Below are positions 1-5,794 of a stretch of DNA of 5,794 nt, piece by piece. Numbering within the stretch: the stretch's first letter is position 1; the number at the start of each line of letters is the position of its first letter. The notes below the pieces were generated by a model. The model did no database searches, was not told the origin of the DNA, and saw nothing but the letters and a program-made list of their open reading frames with translations. Position numbers and translations under genes: made by a program. Origin of the DNA: an uncultured Leucothrix sp. (GTDB lineage: Bacteria > Pseudomonadota > Gammaproteobacteria > Thiotrichales > Thiotrichaceae); NCBI GenBank assembly GCA_938004025.1, contig CALKXC010000337.1, positions 1 through 5,794 on the forward strand. Direction: 5' to 3'.

Positions 1-170
1 GCGAAATGTACAGAAACTCCCAATATGATGAGCCCTACACCTAAGGTTCCCGCTTTGGTTGTTGCGTGCATACGAATAAGCACATCAGGAAGGCGGAGTA
101 ATCCCAGGCCCGCAGCGGCTGCAAACCCACCACCAAGCACAATAAGGATACTGACAATCATATCATTCAT
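1..170 (-). CDS. mrpG: Mrp antiporter subunit G, N-terminal part (cut by window edge)
   Basis: Small membrane subunit of the Mrp Na+/H+ antiporter (PhaG/MnhG family). I translated the minus strand from the ATG at 170-168 and it stays open for 56 codons to the window edge. Residues 5-25 are a hydrophobic helix, followed by the family signature RLPDVLIRMHATTKAGTLG at residues 26-44 and the start of a second helix at about 45-54. Family members usually run to about 100-130 residues, so roughly half or more is missing to the left. The start is well supported: AAGGAG at 184-179 lies 8 bases upstream, and the mrpF stop TAA shares its last A with this ATG (TAATG). Its position as the last gene after mrpF fits the standard A-to-G order. 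The role of MrpG is assembly or function of the whole complex; no catalytic residue is assigned to it with confidence. Confidence 0.95.
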   Translation of the reverse strand, partial: MNDMIVSILIVLGGGFAAAAGLGLLRLPDVLIRMHATTKAGTLGVGLIILGVSVHF

Positions 171-502
171 TATAATTTCTCCTTCGAAGGTGGCTCATTA
201 TTTGTCCCATCCCGCTGAGCTGCGTCAGCATCATCCAAGGGAATGTGCGTGCTAACTTCTAGGTAACGGGCAAATCCAACCGTTGCTAGAAAGCCAATCA
301 AAGCGAGCGCAAGTCCTAGATCAAGATAAGCTGCATTTTCTAATTGAAGTGCTAGTAAAGATGAGACGGCAACCAACAGAACGGTAATTAAATCCAATGC
401 CACAATCCTGTCGGCAGCAGTCGGCCCTTTCAGCATTCGTATGCAGCCTGCGACTAGGCCAAATGCGGTAAGTCCTAAGGCAATGTCCGTAGCAATATTC
501 AT
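170..502 (-). CDS. mrpF: Mrp antiporter subunit F
   Basis: Small three-helix inner-membrane subunit of the Mrp antiporter (MrpF/PhaF family). With the ATG at 502-500 it is 110 residues (numbers here follow that start). Helices lie near residues 4-23, 35-54 and 57-80. The family motif KGPTAADRIVALDLI is at about 25-39, containing the conserved acidic positions D31 and D37. Family members are usually about 85-95 residues; here a polar tail of about 30 residues follows the last helix, rich in Asp, Glu, Gln and Asn. The start is ambiguous: a TTG directly precedes the ATG in frame (505-503), and GGAGG at 517-513 is 10 bases from the ATG and 7 from the TTG. ATG is preferred as the commoner codon, giving a TGATG junction with mrpE; the choice changes only one residue. 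It overlaps mrpG by one base at its 3' end. Confidence 0.95.
   Translation of the reverse strand: MNIATDIALGLTAFGLVAGCIRMLKGPTAADRIVALDLITVLLVAVSSLLALQLENAAYLDLGLALALIGFLATVGFARYLEVSTHIPLDDADAAQRDGTNNEPPSKEKL
179..184 (-). promoter_or_regulatory. Ribosome binding site of mrpG
   Basis: AAGGAG on the minus strand is the strongest Shine-Dalgarno match in the operon. It is 8 bases before the mrpG ATG and is encoded by the Lys-Glu codons near the end of mrpF. It fixes the mrpG start at 170. Confidence 0.8.
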
Positions 503-975
503 CAACGCATCGCCTCCAATACTCGTCGCTCCATGCCACGTTTTAATTCATCCTTAAACAACTCCGTGTCGTCAACAAACATTGCATGTACCAGTAAGTG
601 TGATCGATCCTCACTAATATCTACCGACAACGATCCTGGCGTTAAAGAGACAAGATTGGCAAGTACCGTAATTTCTGCATCTGTTTTGGCATCGATGGGC
701 ACCGCTATTAACGCAGGTTTACTCCGTTGCGTCGGAGTCAACACATCCCACGTGACTTTTAAGCTAGAAATAATGAGCTCATAGATGAAGCTGAGCGCAA
801 GCATTACAGCATCAAATAATTTCCTACAGTAACGACTAGCACCAAATAAAGGTTGTAGGATGAATAAGACAGCATAGCCGATAATAAAGCCCACCAATAA
901 ACTTGGCAGACCGATTCCACCATTAAGGGCAGCCCAGACAAATGCGAGTATCAGGTTTGTGGCAAATGGCGTCAT
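502..975 (-). CDS. mrpE: Mrp antiporter subunit E
   Basis: Membrane subunit of the Mrp Na+/H+ antiporter (MNHE family), 157 residues, a normal length for the family. Hydrophobic segments lie at about residues 7-26, 28-43 and 56-75. A soluble C-terminal domain follows from about 85, carrying the recognisable family signature LANLVSLTPGSLSVDISED at residues 105-123, followed by a beta-rich stretch and a basic Arg/Lys-containing end. The start ATG at 975-973 overlaps the mrpD stop as ATGA (4 bases), and GAGGT at 986-982 is a good ribosome binding site 6 bases away. Known work on the family links MrpE to full antiport activity and stability of the complex, but it is not a proton-channel subunit. 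Nothing in the sequence suggests damage or truncation. Confidence 0.96.
   Translation of the reverse strand: MTPFATNLILAFVWAALNGGIGLPSLLVGFIIGYAVLFILQPLFGASRYCRKLFDAVMLALSFIYELIISSLKVTWDVLTPTQRSKPALIAVPIDAKTDAEITVLANLVSLTPGSLSVDISEDRSHLLVHAMFVDDTELFKDELKRGMERRVLEAMR
513..517 (-). promoter_or_regulatory. Ribosome binding site of mrpF (start-deciding)
   Basis: The minus strand reads GGAGG here. It is 10 bases before the ATG at 502 and 7 bases before the in-frame TTG at 505, so spacing slightly favours TTG while codon preference favours ATG. It sits within the last codons of mrpE, just before its TGA stop. Confidence 0.6.
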
Positions 976-2534
976 TGCTGTACCTCGTTTAAATTGGCTT
1001 GTGCAGCTGCTCTATCTGGCAGTACGGTGTCTAAATAAGCACTTGGATTAATTAAGCTCTGCGCCGCAGTATCTGACATTGCAATAATTTTACTGGGCAG
1101 AAAACCGATTAAGAACATAATAATGGAAAGGCCAAGCACCGGTGTCCAAGCATACCAATTAGGTGGCATCACTGGCGGCCCAATAGCTTTACTGTCAGAC
1201 GTATCTGCTTTGGCCTCTTCGGTACTAAATGGCTTAGGTTTCCAAAAAGCCTCTGACCAGATACGTATCAGCGGGATAAACGTAAGCAGGCTGACCAAAA
1301 CCACAAAAATGATAACCTCGGTTGCGTCATGATGAAGACCTGCCTCAATAATCAGTAACTTCGCCCAGAAACCGGATAGCGGCGGGATACCAATCAGCGA
1401 TAGTGCGGCCAATAGAAATAGCATGGCGAACCCTGGCCTCTCCTGATACAAACCACCGAGCCGTGCCAGCTCAAAACTTGCACCCAGTTTTCCGATTACC
1501 CCAGCGATCATAAACAGTAAGGCTTTGATCAAAATTCCATGCACCATGTAAAAAATGGCAGCGCCCATGGCTAGAGCGGACCCCAACCCTAATCCAAGCA
1601 GCATAAATCCTATCGATCCAATCACATGGAAAGCGAGAATACGTCGAATATCGTTGTGTGTCATCGCGCCAAACACACCCAGCACCATGGTCACTAGACC
1701 CAAGCCTAGCAAGGTCATATCGATGACCGAATGTTCGCCTGGAAATATTAAGGTGAAGGTCCGCATCAACGCATAGATGCCTACCTTTGTCATTAGCGCG
1801 GCAAACACGGCGGTAACGCTGATAGGTAGCGTGTGATACGAAGCTGGCAGCCAGAAATAAAGTGGAAAAACAGCCGCTTTAATACCGAATGCCACCAGAA
1901 ACAACACGGCAACAACGGCAACTAAAGCTTGGTTTTCTACCTCTGGCACACGAATCGAGAGATCGGCCATGTTAAGTGTACCGGTAAGACCATACAGCAG
2001 GCCTATTGCAGTGAGTAACAACACGGTAGAAATGAGGTTGATGGCTACGTATTTAACCGCTCCATCGAGCTGTACTTTATTCCCACCCAATACCAATAGG
2101 GCGAACGAGGAAATTAACATGACCTCGAACCAAACGTATAGGTTAAACAAATCTCCCGTGAGAAATGCGCCGACCACCCCCCCAATTAACATATTTAAGA
2201 AGGTGAAAAAGCCACCGGCAATCCTATCTTCAGAAATATCGCCCATGGCATAAACATTGACGCTGAGCGCGACAATCGCAGTCACCACAATTAACATAGC
2301 ACTCAACATATCGGCAATGAGCGTGATACCCATTGGAGCTTGCCAACCACCCATTTGGTTTGAGACGGGGCCTCCGTTGACAACTTGGTAAAGCAAAATA
2401 GTTGACAGTGCCAATAAAAGTATCGACCCGCCTATGCTGATTGCGCCACGTACTTTGGCAGTGTTAGTGACAATAAAGCTTAGCGCAGCGGTAACCATCG
2501 GCGTCAAAATGCAGGCAACTAACAAGCCGTTCAT
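972..2534 (-). CDS. mrpD: Mrp antiporter subunit D, NuoM/N-like proton-path subunit
   Basis: Large polytopic inner-membrane subunit, 520 residues, homologous to the antiporter-like subunits of respiratory complex I (Proton_antipo_M family), and one of two proton-translocating-type subunits of the complex. About fourteen hydrophobic segments are visible. The buried charged residues expected of the fold are present: E137 in NLYVWFE (helix 5), K219 in FGIKAAVFP, H234, K250 in ALMTKVGIY, H332 and K337 in MVHGILIKALLF, and K392 in FWAKLL. E137 and K219, and F136 beside E137, match positions studied as essential or important in Bacillus MrpD (from memory of the literature). A hydrophilic loop at about 429-460 (Glu, Lys, Asp, Ser, Pro rich) precedes the last helix at 464-480, and a polar tail of about 35 residues ends the protein. 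The start ATG overlaps the mrpC stop (ATGA), with GAGGAG at 2545-2540 spaced 5 bases. Confidence 0.97.
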   Translation of the reverse strand: MNGLLVACILTPMVTAALSFIVTNTAKVRGAISIGGSILLLALSTILLYQVVNGGPVSNQMGGWQAPMGITLIADMLSAMLIVVTAIVALSVNVYAMGDISEDRIAGGFFTFLNMLIGGVVGAFLTGDLFNLYVWFEVMLISSFALLVLGGNKVQLDGAVKYVAINLISTVLLLTAIGLLYGLTGTLNMADLSIRVPEVENQALVAVVAVLFLVAFGIKAAVFPLYFWLPASYHTLPISVTAVFAALMTKVGIYALMRTFTLIFPGEHSVIDMTLLGLGLVTMVLGVFGAMTHNDIRRILAFHVIGSIGFMLLGLGLGSALAMGAAIFYMVHGILIKALLFMIAGVIGKLGASFELARLGGLYQERPGFAMLFLLAALSLIGIPPLSGFWAKLLIIEAGLHHDATEVIIFVVLVSLLTFIPLIRIWSEAFWKPKPFSTEEAKADTSDSKAIGPPVMPPNWYAWTPVLGLSIIMFLIGFLPSKIIAMSDTAAQSLINPSAYLDTVLPDRAAAQANLNEVQQ

Positions 2535-2902
2535 GACGACTCCTCTTTCTCTTCAGGGTCGTGGCGCTGCTCGGCTAACGTCATTTCGTCAACATTTACG
2601 GTACCAATGGCTTGGTAGGCCTTTAGGGCTAGTACTAAGGTAAACGAGACCAATCCAAAACCGATCACGATCGCGGTTAGCACTAAGGCTTGAGGTAATG
2701 AATTGGCATATTGCTCGGTAACCCCTTCAGTAATCAGCGGCGGGGCACCCATCGTTAGGCCACCTACTTTAAAAATGATAAGATTGGCCACGTTACTAAT
2801 AAGCACCAAACCAAAGAGGAATTTTACTAAATTACGGCTTAGCAGCATCCAGACGCTAACAGACATCAGCACACCAACCAGTAAGCTCAGTAAGATCTCC
2901 AT
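2531..2902 (-). CDS. mrpC: Mrp antiporter subunit C, NuoK-like
   Basis: Three-helix inner-membrane subunit related to NuoK of complex I (Oxidored_q2 family), 123 residues. Helices lie near residues 3-22, 27-45 and 70-94. The helix-2 signature GLVLISNVANLIIF (31-44) and the helix-3 signature LPQALVLTAIVIGFG (69-83) are typical of MrpC. Immediately before the latter, positions 67-68 are Asn-Ser where most MrpC proteins that I can recall have Asp-Pro. The C-terminal tail from about residue 100 is strongly acidic: eight Asp/Glu among residues 105-121. The ATG shares one base with the mrpB stop (TAATG), with GGAGG at 2917-2913 spaced 10 bases. The 3' end overlaps mrpD by four bases. In the complex MrpC packs beside MrpD and MrpA on the lateral hydrophilic path, as NuoK does beside NuoN (known from family structures). 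Confidence 0.96.
   Translation of the reverse strand: MEILLSLLVGVLMSVSVWMLLSRNLVKFLFGLVLISNVANLIIFKVGGLTMGAPPLITEGVTEQYANSLPQALVLTAIVIGFGLVSFTLVLALKAYQAIGTVNVDEMTLAEQRHDPEEKEESS
2540..2545 (-). promoter_or_regulatory. Ribosome binding site of mrpD
   Basis: GAGGAG on the minus strand, 5 bases before the mrpD ATG at 2534, is made of the two consecutive Glu codons (E120-E121) in the acidic tail of mrpC. It supports the chosen mrpD start at the ATGA overlap. Confidence 0.75.
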
Positions 2903-3321
2903 TAGAGCTCTTCCTCCAGCGCGATTACCATTCCAGAGACGCCCCCGACAACGACTAGGTAAACCCCGATATCAAAGATTAGTGGGGTGCCTAATGCCAA
3001 ACCTTTCTCGGTTTCCGTAGCCCCAAAAAACAACCACATTCCGGTCAAAAATGCGCTGTTTTGTAATAGCGGCAATACGCCAGCTAGCACAGCCGTGAGC
3101 AGCCCTATCAACACCAAGGTTCGAGGGTTAACCCGCAGCAGTTTCCGCATCATCATAGGGCCTTCGGCCAAGCCATAAACGATAATACCTGCTGCCGCCA
3201 CAAGCCCACCGATGAAGCCACCACCCGGTTCGTTATGACCTCGCCAAAGTAGGAAAACTGAAAACAGCAGCATAAGTCCCACTAGAAGACGACTAATCGT
3301 ACTGAAAATTAAGGAGTTCAT
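2902..3321 (-). CDS. mrpB: Mrp antiporter subunit B
   Basis: Membrane subunit of the Mrp antiporter (MnhB family), 139 residues, the usual length for a free-standing MrpB. Four hydrophobic segments lie near residues 7-26, 34-52, 66-86 and 112-134. The family signature [13 protein letters not shown] is at residues 28-40, and [14 protein letters not shown] is at 111-124. That MrpB is a separate gene and not fused to MrpA marks the operon as group 1. The start ATG overlaps the mrpA stop as ATGA. The ribosome binding site is weak: AGGGG at 3334-3330, 8 bases away, so translation probably relies on coupling to mrpA. The C-terminus ends in Glu-Glu-Glu-Leu, whose codons also supply the mrpC ribosome binding site. 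MrpB is required for complex assembly in studied systems; no specific ion-binding residue is claimed here. Confidence 0.97.
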   Translation of the reverse strand: MNSLIFSTISRLLVGLMLLFSVFLLWRGHNEPGGGFIGGLVAAAGIIVYGLAEGPMMMRKLLRVNPRTLVLIGLLTAVLAGVLPLLQNSAFLTGMWLFFGATETEKGLALGTPLIFDIGVYLVVVGGVSGMVIALEEEL

Positions 3322-5636
3322 GAGTGAGGCCCCTGTGGGTGAACGCGAACTTTTAACAGTGCAATGACGGCCATGGCTGCCGTCGCAACCACTGCCACTT
3401 CGCCCAAAGTATCGAGCGCTCGGAAGTCGACCAGTATCACGTTGACGATGTTTTTACCGTACGCTTTAGCTAGGCTGTTGGCTTCAAAGAACTCTGTTAC
3501 CGTAAGATCCAATGGCGCTAGCGAAACGCCCAAAGTGATCATCGTCATCACGACCCCAGCGGCGATCGCAATGAATGCATCTCTAAACCCTCTCGCTTTG
3601 CCAGTGTGCTTTTGGTCAGGAAAGCGAGGAAGTTTGATAAGTACGGTAGCAATGAGCACAACGAACAAGGTCTCGACCATCAACTGCGTAATTGCCACAT
3701 CAATGGCGCCATAAACGAGGAATAAAACAGCGACACCACTGCCCACGATTCCCAAGGCGCAAATCGATAAAAGTCGCGCATTGCTAAATGCCAACACTAA
3801 TGACGCACCCATCATGAGCACTACCACTAACGCAACGATTGGCGTAATCGACGTGAGGTTTGAAAAATCTAACCGCAAGGGTTGATACAACAGGGCCGCT
3901 GCAACAGAGACGACAAATGCCGTGAATACAATGGTTAAGTAGTGACTTAAGGAGCCTGTTTGTAAGCGATTCGTTACGCTTGCTGCCAAAGTCTGAATGC
4001 CGTTTAGCAACCATTCATAAGCTGAGTCGCCAATTACAGGTAGTTTTTCAACCAGTTTATTAATCCCTTGGCTGACGAAGCTTAGTTTGAAAAACATTAG
4101 CGTGCCAATCGCAACGGTTATTACACTCAGGATAAGCGGACCATTGATGCCATGCCAAAGCGACAGCTTAACCTCAGACTGCGTCGCCAAAATGTCACTC
4201 ACCGCTGGTTGAATAATGTAGGGGGTAATCAACTGAGGGAGCACTCCCGTAACCAACCCTGCAACCGCAAGCAGCAAGGGCCCCATCCACATCATTATTG
4301 AAACTTCTTTAGGCTTGCGCGTAATGGTTGATTGGCCGCTAATAAACACGCGGAAAATAAAGGTTAACGCGATGGCTACCATCATGGCGTTGGCGGCGAC
4401 TGCCGTTGCCACGACTAACCACGGCTCATTCGCCATGGCTAGCGCTCCCTCATACTTGAGTTCTTTACCAATAAAACCCAGAAACGGCGGGAAACCTGCC
4501 ATTGAAAGAGCGGCCAACATGGCAGCAATAGCCGTTAATGGCATCGATTTGATTAGCGAACCTAGCTTATGGAAGTCCCGTGTTCCGGTGCTTTTATCAA
4601 CGTTACCAACCGCCAAGAACAAGGCACATTTATAGAAGGCGTGAACCAATAAAAAGGTGACTGCTGCAACAGCGGCAATGCGTAAGTCAGAGGCTAAAAG
4701 TAAGGTAATGATGCCGAGCGCCATCACGGTCGTCCACGCTAACATCAGCTTCATATCGGTCTGGCGTAATGCCATCATGGATGACCAAACCGCTGTTGTT
4801 CCGCCTGCAATACTCAAGGCGTAAAACCATTCTTCGGTCCCACCCAACGAAGGCTGTAGCCTCATCATGAGGTAGATACCCGCTTTCACCATCGTCGCAG
4901 AATGTAAATAAGCACTAACGGGAGAAGGGGCTGCCATTGCGTTAGGTAGCCAGAAGTGAAACGGGAATTGGGCAGACTTAGTAAATGCGCCGATCAAAAT
5001 TAGCGTGAGTATTATTGGGTACTGAGCGTGCTCGGTTATTACCGACCCTTTGGCAATTATCTCAGACAAGAGATAGGTACCCGACGCCTGCCCCAACATA
5101 ATAAGGCCAACAAGCAGTACCAGCCCTCCGCCGCCTGTAATAAGGAGGGCTTGCAAGGCTGAGCGTCGTGCATTGCTGTTCTCGTGATCGAAACCGACCA
5201 GTAGGAAAGACGTGATAGTCGTCAGCTCCCAGAAAATAAACAGCAAAATGATATTGTCAGAAGAGACAAGCCCAAGCATGGCCAGCATAAAAGCGAGCAA
5301 CAACCATTGGAGGCGAGCATGGCTTTTGTGTGCTTTGAAATAGCCATAGGAGTAAATGACGACTAATATTCCGATCCCACTAATCAACAAACCGAAAAGT
5401 AGACTCAATCCATCGACCCGAAATGCTAACTCAACGCCTAAGCGCGGCACCCAATCAGCAGTCAAGATCCAAGGTAACCCTGAAGAAATAGAGCTTATCT
5501 GCGATGAGTAAGCAATAAAAAACGCGATAGCGGTAGCAAGTGCGAAGAGAAAAGCAGTTTTGGCAGAGCCGCTGACGCCATGTCTCAACTCGGAATTGCT
5601 GTAGGCGTTGGTTTGTGACGTTGTTTCAGCAGGCAT
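3318..5636 (-). CDS. mrpA: Mrp antiporter subunit A, NuoL-like with MbhD and MbhE domains
   Basis: Largest subunit of the Mrp antiporter, 772 residues, a normal group 1 length. Residues ~65-470 are the NuoL-like proton-path domain. Key residues are E137 in LFIFWELT, K220 in [17 protein letters not shown]245 and K251 in [12 protein letters not shown]332 and K336 in [10 protein letters not shown], and K391 in GFIGKELK. After a linking region (~490-590), residues ~597-672 form the MbhD-like domain with E655 in QLMVETL. Residues ~684-763 form the MbhE-like domain with [19 protein letters not shown] at 729-747. In family structures this C-terminal module forms part of the proposed sodium route. 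The start at 5636 is bounded by an in-frame TAA seven codons upstream, so no long N-terminal extension is possible. It has no clear Shine-Dalgarno. The first ~26 residues are polar, where relatives usually have a first hydrophobic helix. Confidence 0.96.
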   Translation of the reverse strand: MPAETTSQTNAYSNSELRHGVSGSAKTAFLFALATAIAFFIAYSSQISSISSGLPWILTADWVPRLGVELAFRVDGLSLLFGLLISGIGILVVIYSYGYFKAHKSHARLQWLLLAFMLAMLGLVSSDNIILLFIFWELTTITSFLLVGFDHENSNARRSALQALLITGGGGLVLLVGLIMLGQASGTYLLSEIIAKGSVITEHAQYPIILTLILIGAFTKSAQFPFHFWLPNAMAAPSPVSAYLHSATMVKAGIYLMMRLQPSLGGTEEWFYALSIAGGTTAVWSSMMALRQTDMKLMLAWTTVMALGIITLLLASDLRIAAVAAVTFLLVHAFYKCALFLAVGNVDKSTGTRDFHKLGSLIKSMPLTAIAAMLAALSMAGFPPFLGFIGKELKYEGALAMANEPWLVVATAVAANAMMVAIALTFIFRVFISGQSTITRKPKEVSIMMWMGPLLLAVAGLVTGVLPQLITPYIIQPAVSDILATQSEVKLSLWHGINGPLILSVITVAIGTLMFFKLSFVSQGINKLVEKLPVIGDSAYEWLLNGIQTLAASVTNRLQTGSLSHYLTIVFTAFVVSVAAALLYQPLRLDFSNLTSITPIVALVVVLMMGASLVLAFSNARLLSICALGIVGSGVAVLFLVYGAIDVAITQLMVETLFVVLIATVLIKLPRFPDQKHTGKARGFRDAFIAIAAGVVMTMITLGVSLAPLDLTVTEFFEANSLAKAYGKNIVNVILVDFRALDTLGEVAVVATAAMAVIALLKVRVHPQGPHS

Positions 5637-5687
5637 AATCCAGTAACAGCAAAGTTAGGGCGCATTAAGCGACCCGATTTGTATGGG

Positions 5688-5718
5688 TGAATATCGTCAG
5701 ATCAATCTAGTATATTCA
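5688..5718. promoter_or_regulatory. Nested inverted repeat, possible operator
   Basis: TGAATAT (5688-5694) and ATATTCA (5712-5718) are perfect 7-base inverted half-sites. Inside them AGAT (5699-5702) and ATCT (5705-5708) form a second inverted pair with nearly the same centre (5703.5 against 5703). The two pairs are off register by half a base because the inner spacers are 4 and 3 bases. The element lies 52 bases upstream of mrpA and overlaps the TATACT -10-like box, a position where a regulator dimer could act. No known regulator site was recognised, and A+T-rich DNA yields such dyads by chance. Confidence 0.3.
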
Positions 5719-5732
5719 AAGAGCTAATCCTG

Positions 5733-5760
5733 AGTATGGCAGAGCAAGAAAAGAGGTCAA
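5733..5760 (-). promoter_or_regulatory. Candidate sigma-70 promoter for the mrp operon
   Basis: On the minus strand, TTGACC (5760-5755; five of six bases match the -35 consensus) is followed after 16 bases by CATACT (5738-5733; four of six match the -10 consensus). This would place transcription about 90 bases upstream of mrpA. An alternative -10 is TATACT at 5714-5709 (five of six), which lacks a matching -35 at normal spacing. Both are visual matches in an A+T-rich region and neither is decisive. The first candidate overlaps the possible divergent reading frame at 5736. Confidence 0.3.
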
Positions 5761-5794
5761 GTCGGATTTTTCTTATGGCTTTTTCGAAGATAAA
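5736..5794 (+). CDS. Possible start of a divergent gene (cut by window edge)
   Basis: An ATG at 5736 on the plus strand opens a frame of 19 complete codons to the window edge, reading MAEQEKRSSRIFLMAFSKI. The frame is closed upstream by TGA at 5688-5690. The peptide begins with a charged stretch and turns more hydrophobic around residues 11-16. No strong Shine-Dalgarno is visible; the nearest purine run is AAAGAG at 5718-5723, about 12 bases away, which is far. I do not recognise the protein. The divergent orientation away from mrpA would be a normal place for an unrelated or regulatory gene, but 59 open bases are too short to prove coding. Confidence 0.35.
   Translation, partial: MAEQEKRSSRIFLMAFSKI

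Larger units (their letters stand above)
5637..5794. other. Region upstream of the mrp operon
   Basis: This 158-base stretch lies before the first gene of the operon and is the only substantial part of the window outside the antiporter genes. It is fairly A+T-rich around 5688-5720 and carries candidate minus-strand promoter elements, a nested inverted repeat and a short plus-strand reading frame at the right edge. No tRNA, riboswitch fold or terminator hairpin with a T-run was recognised. It should contain the control region of the operon because all downstream junctions overlap and leave no room for internal promoters outside coding sequence. Confidence 0.6.

Noticed and set aside
181..190. 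Perfect 10-base palindrome CCTTCGAAGG next to the mrpG ribosome binding site
   Set aside because: As RNA it could form only a three-base stem with a four-base loop, too weak to block initiation convincingly; the bases also encode conserved-frame mrpF codons.
321..539. Minus-strand frame of 72 codons across the mrpE/mrpF junction
   Set aside because: It is out of frame with two genes carrying clear family signatures and has a Cys/Arg-rich composition typical of a shadow frame.
3784..4014. Minus-strand frame of 76 codons inside mrpA
   Set aside because: Out of frame with mrpA, which is continuous and recognisable on both sides; no sign of a frameshift.
1..5636. Plus-strand open frames of about 60-116 codons (for example at 25-255, 533-784, 1555-1776, 1969-2253, 2703-3020, 3364-3714, 4315-4635)
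   Set aside because: Each lies antisense inside a well-identified mrp gene, has unbiased or repetitive-looking composition, and shows no recognisable motif; they are shadows of the real genes.
3318..5636. Possibility that mrpA is a complex I nuoL or a hydrogenase-linked Mbh/Hyf subunit
   Set aside because: The C-terminal MbhD/MbhE module with the [10 protein letters not shown] motif, together with mrpB to mrpG in standard order and no hydrogenase or NADH-binding subunits, fits Mrp only.
1..5794. Novel defence, mobile or CRISPR-like system
   Set aside because: No direct repeats, transposase, integrase, spacer array or unusual base composition was seen; nearly all of the window is explained by one known antiporter operon.

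Overview
The window holds one locus: the minus-strand operon of a seven-subunit Mrp (Mnh/Pha/Sha) cation/proton antiporter. Reading leftward from about 5640, the order is mrpA, mrpB, mrpC, mrpD, mrpE, mrpF and the first third to half of mrpG, which is cut by the left edge. Separate mrpA and mrpB genes in A-B-C-D-E-F-G order is the group 1 arrangement. Every subunit was identified from family signature motifs read in the translation; no database search was possible.

Layout: 1-170 mrpG (partial), 170-502 mrpF, 502-975 mrpE, 972-2534 mrpD, 2531-2902 mrpC, 2902-3321 mrpB, 3318-5636 mrpA, all minus strand. Each junction is a 1-base or 4-base stop/start overlap, so there is no internal intergenic DNA and translational coupling is likely throughout. 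The rightmost 158 bases (5637-5794) are upstream of mrpA. They contain weak promoter-like elements, a small nested inverted repeat, and a possible short divergent reading frame that runs off the right edge.

How the genes work together: in known Mrp systems the seven small-to-large membrane proteins form one inner-membrane complex that exchanges cytoplasmic Na+ (or K+/Li+) for external protons. MrpA and MrpD are the proton-pumping-type subunits, homologous to complex I NuoL/M/N. MrpC resembles NuoK, and the MrpA C-terminus carries the MbhD- and MbhE-like domains. The buried Glu and Lys residues of the proton path are all present in MrpA and MrpD, so the complex looks functional.

Organism: protein sequences and the moderate, near-balanced base composition suggest a Gram-negative bacterium, most plausibly a marine or halotolerant gammaproteobacterium. 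This is an inference from general resemblance.

I found no new biological system here. The points worth a second look are modest: a polar MrpA N-terminus where the family usually has a first membrane helix, an Asn-Ser replacing the usual Asp-Pro in the MrpC motif, extended charged tails on MrpF and MrpC, Shine-Dalgarno sites embedded in charged C-terminal codons, and the dyad in the upstream region.
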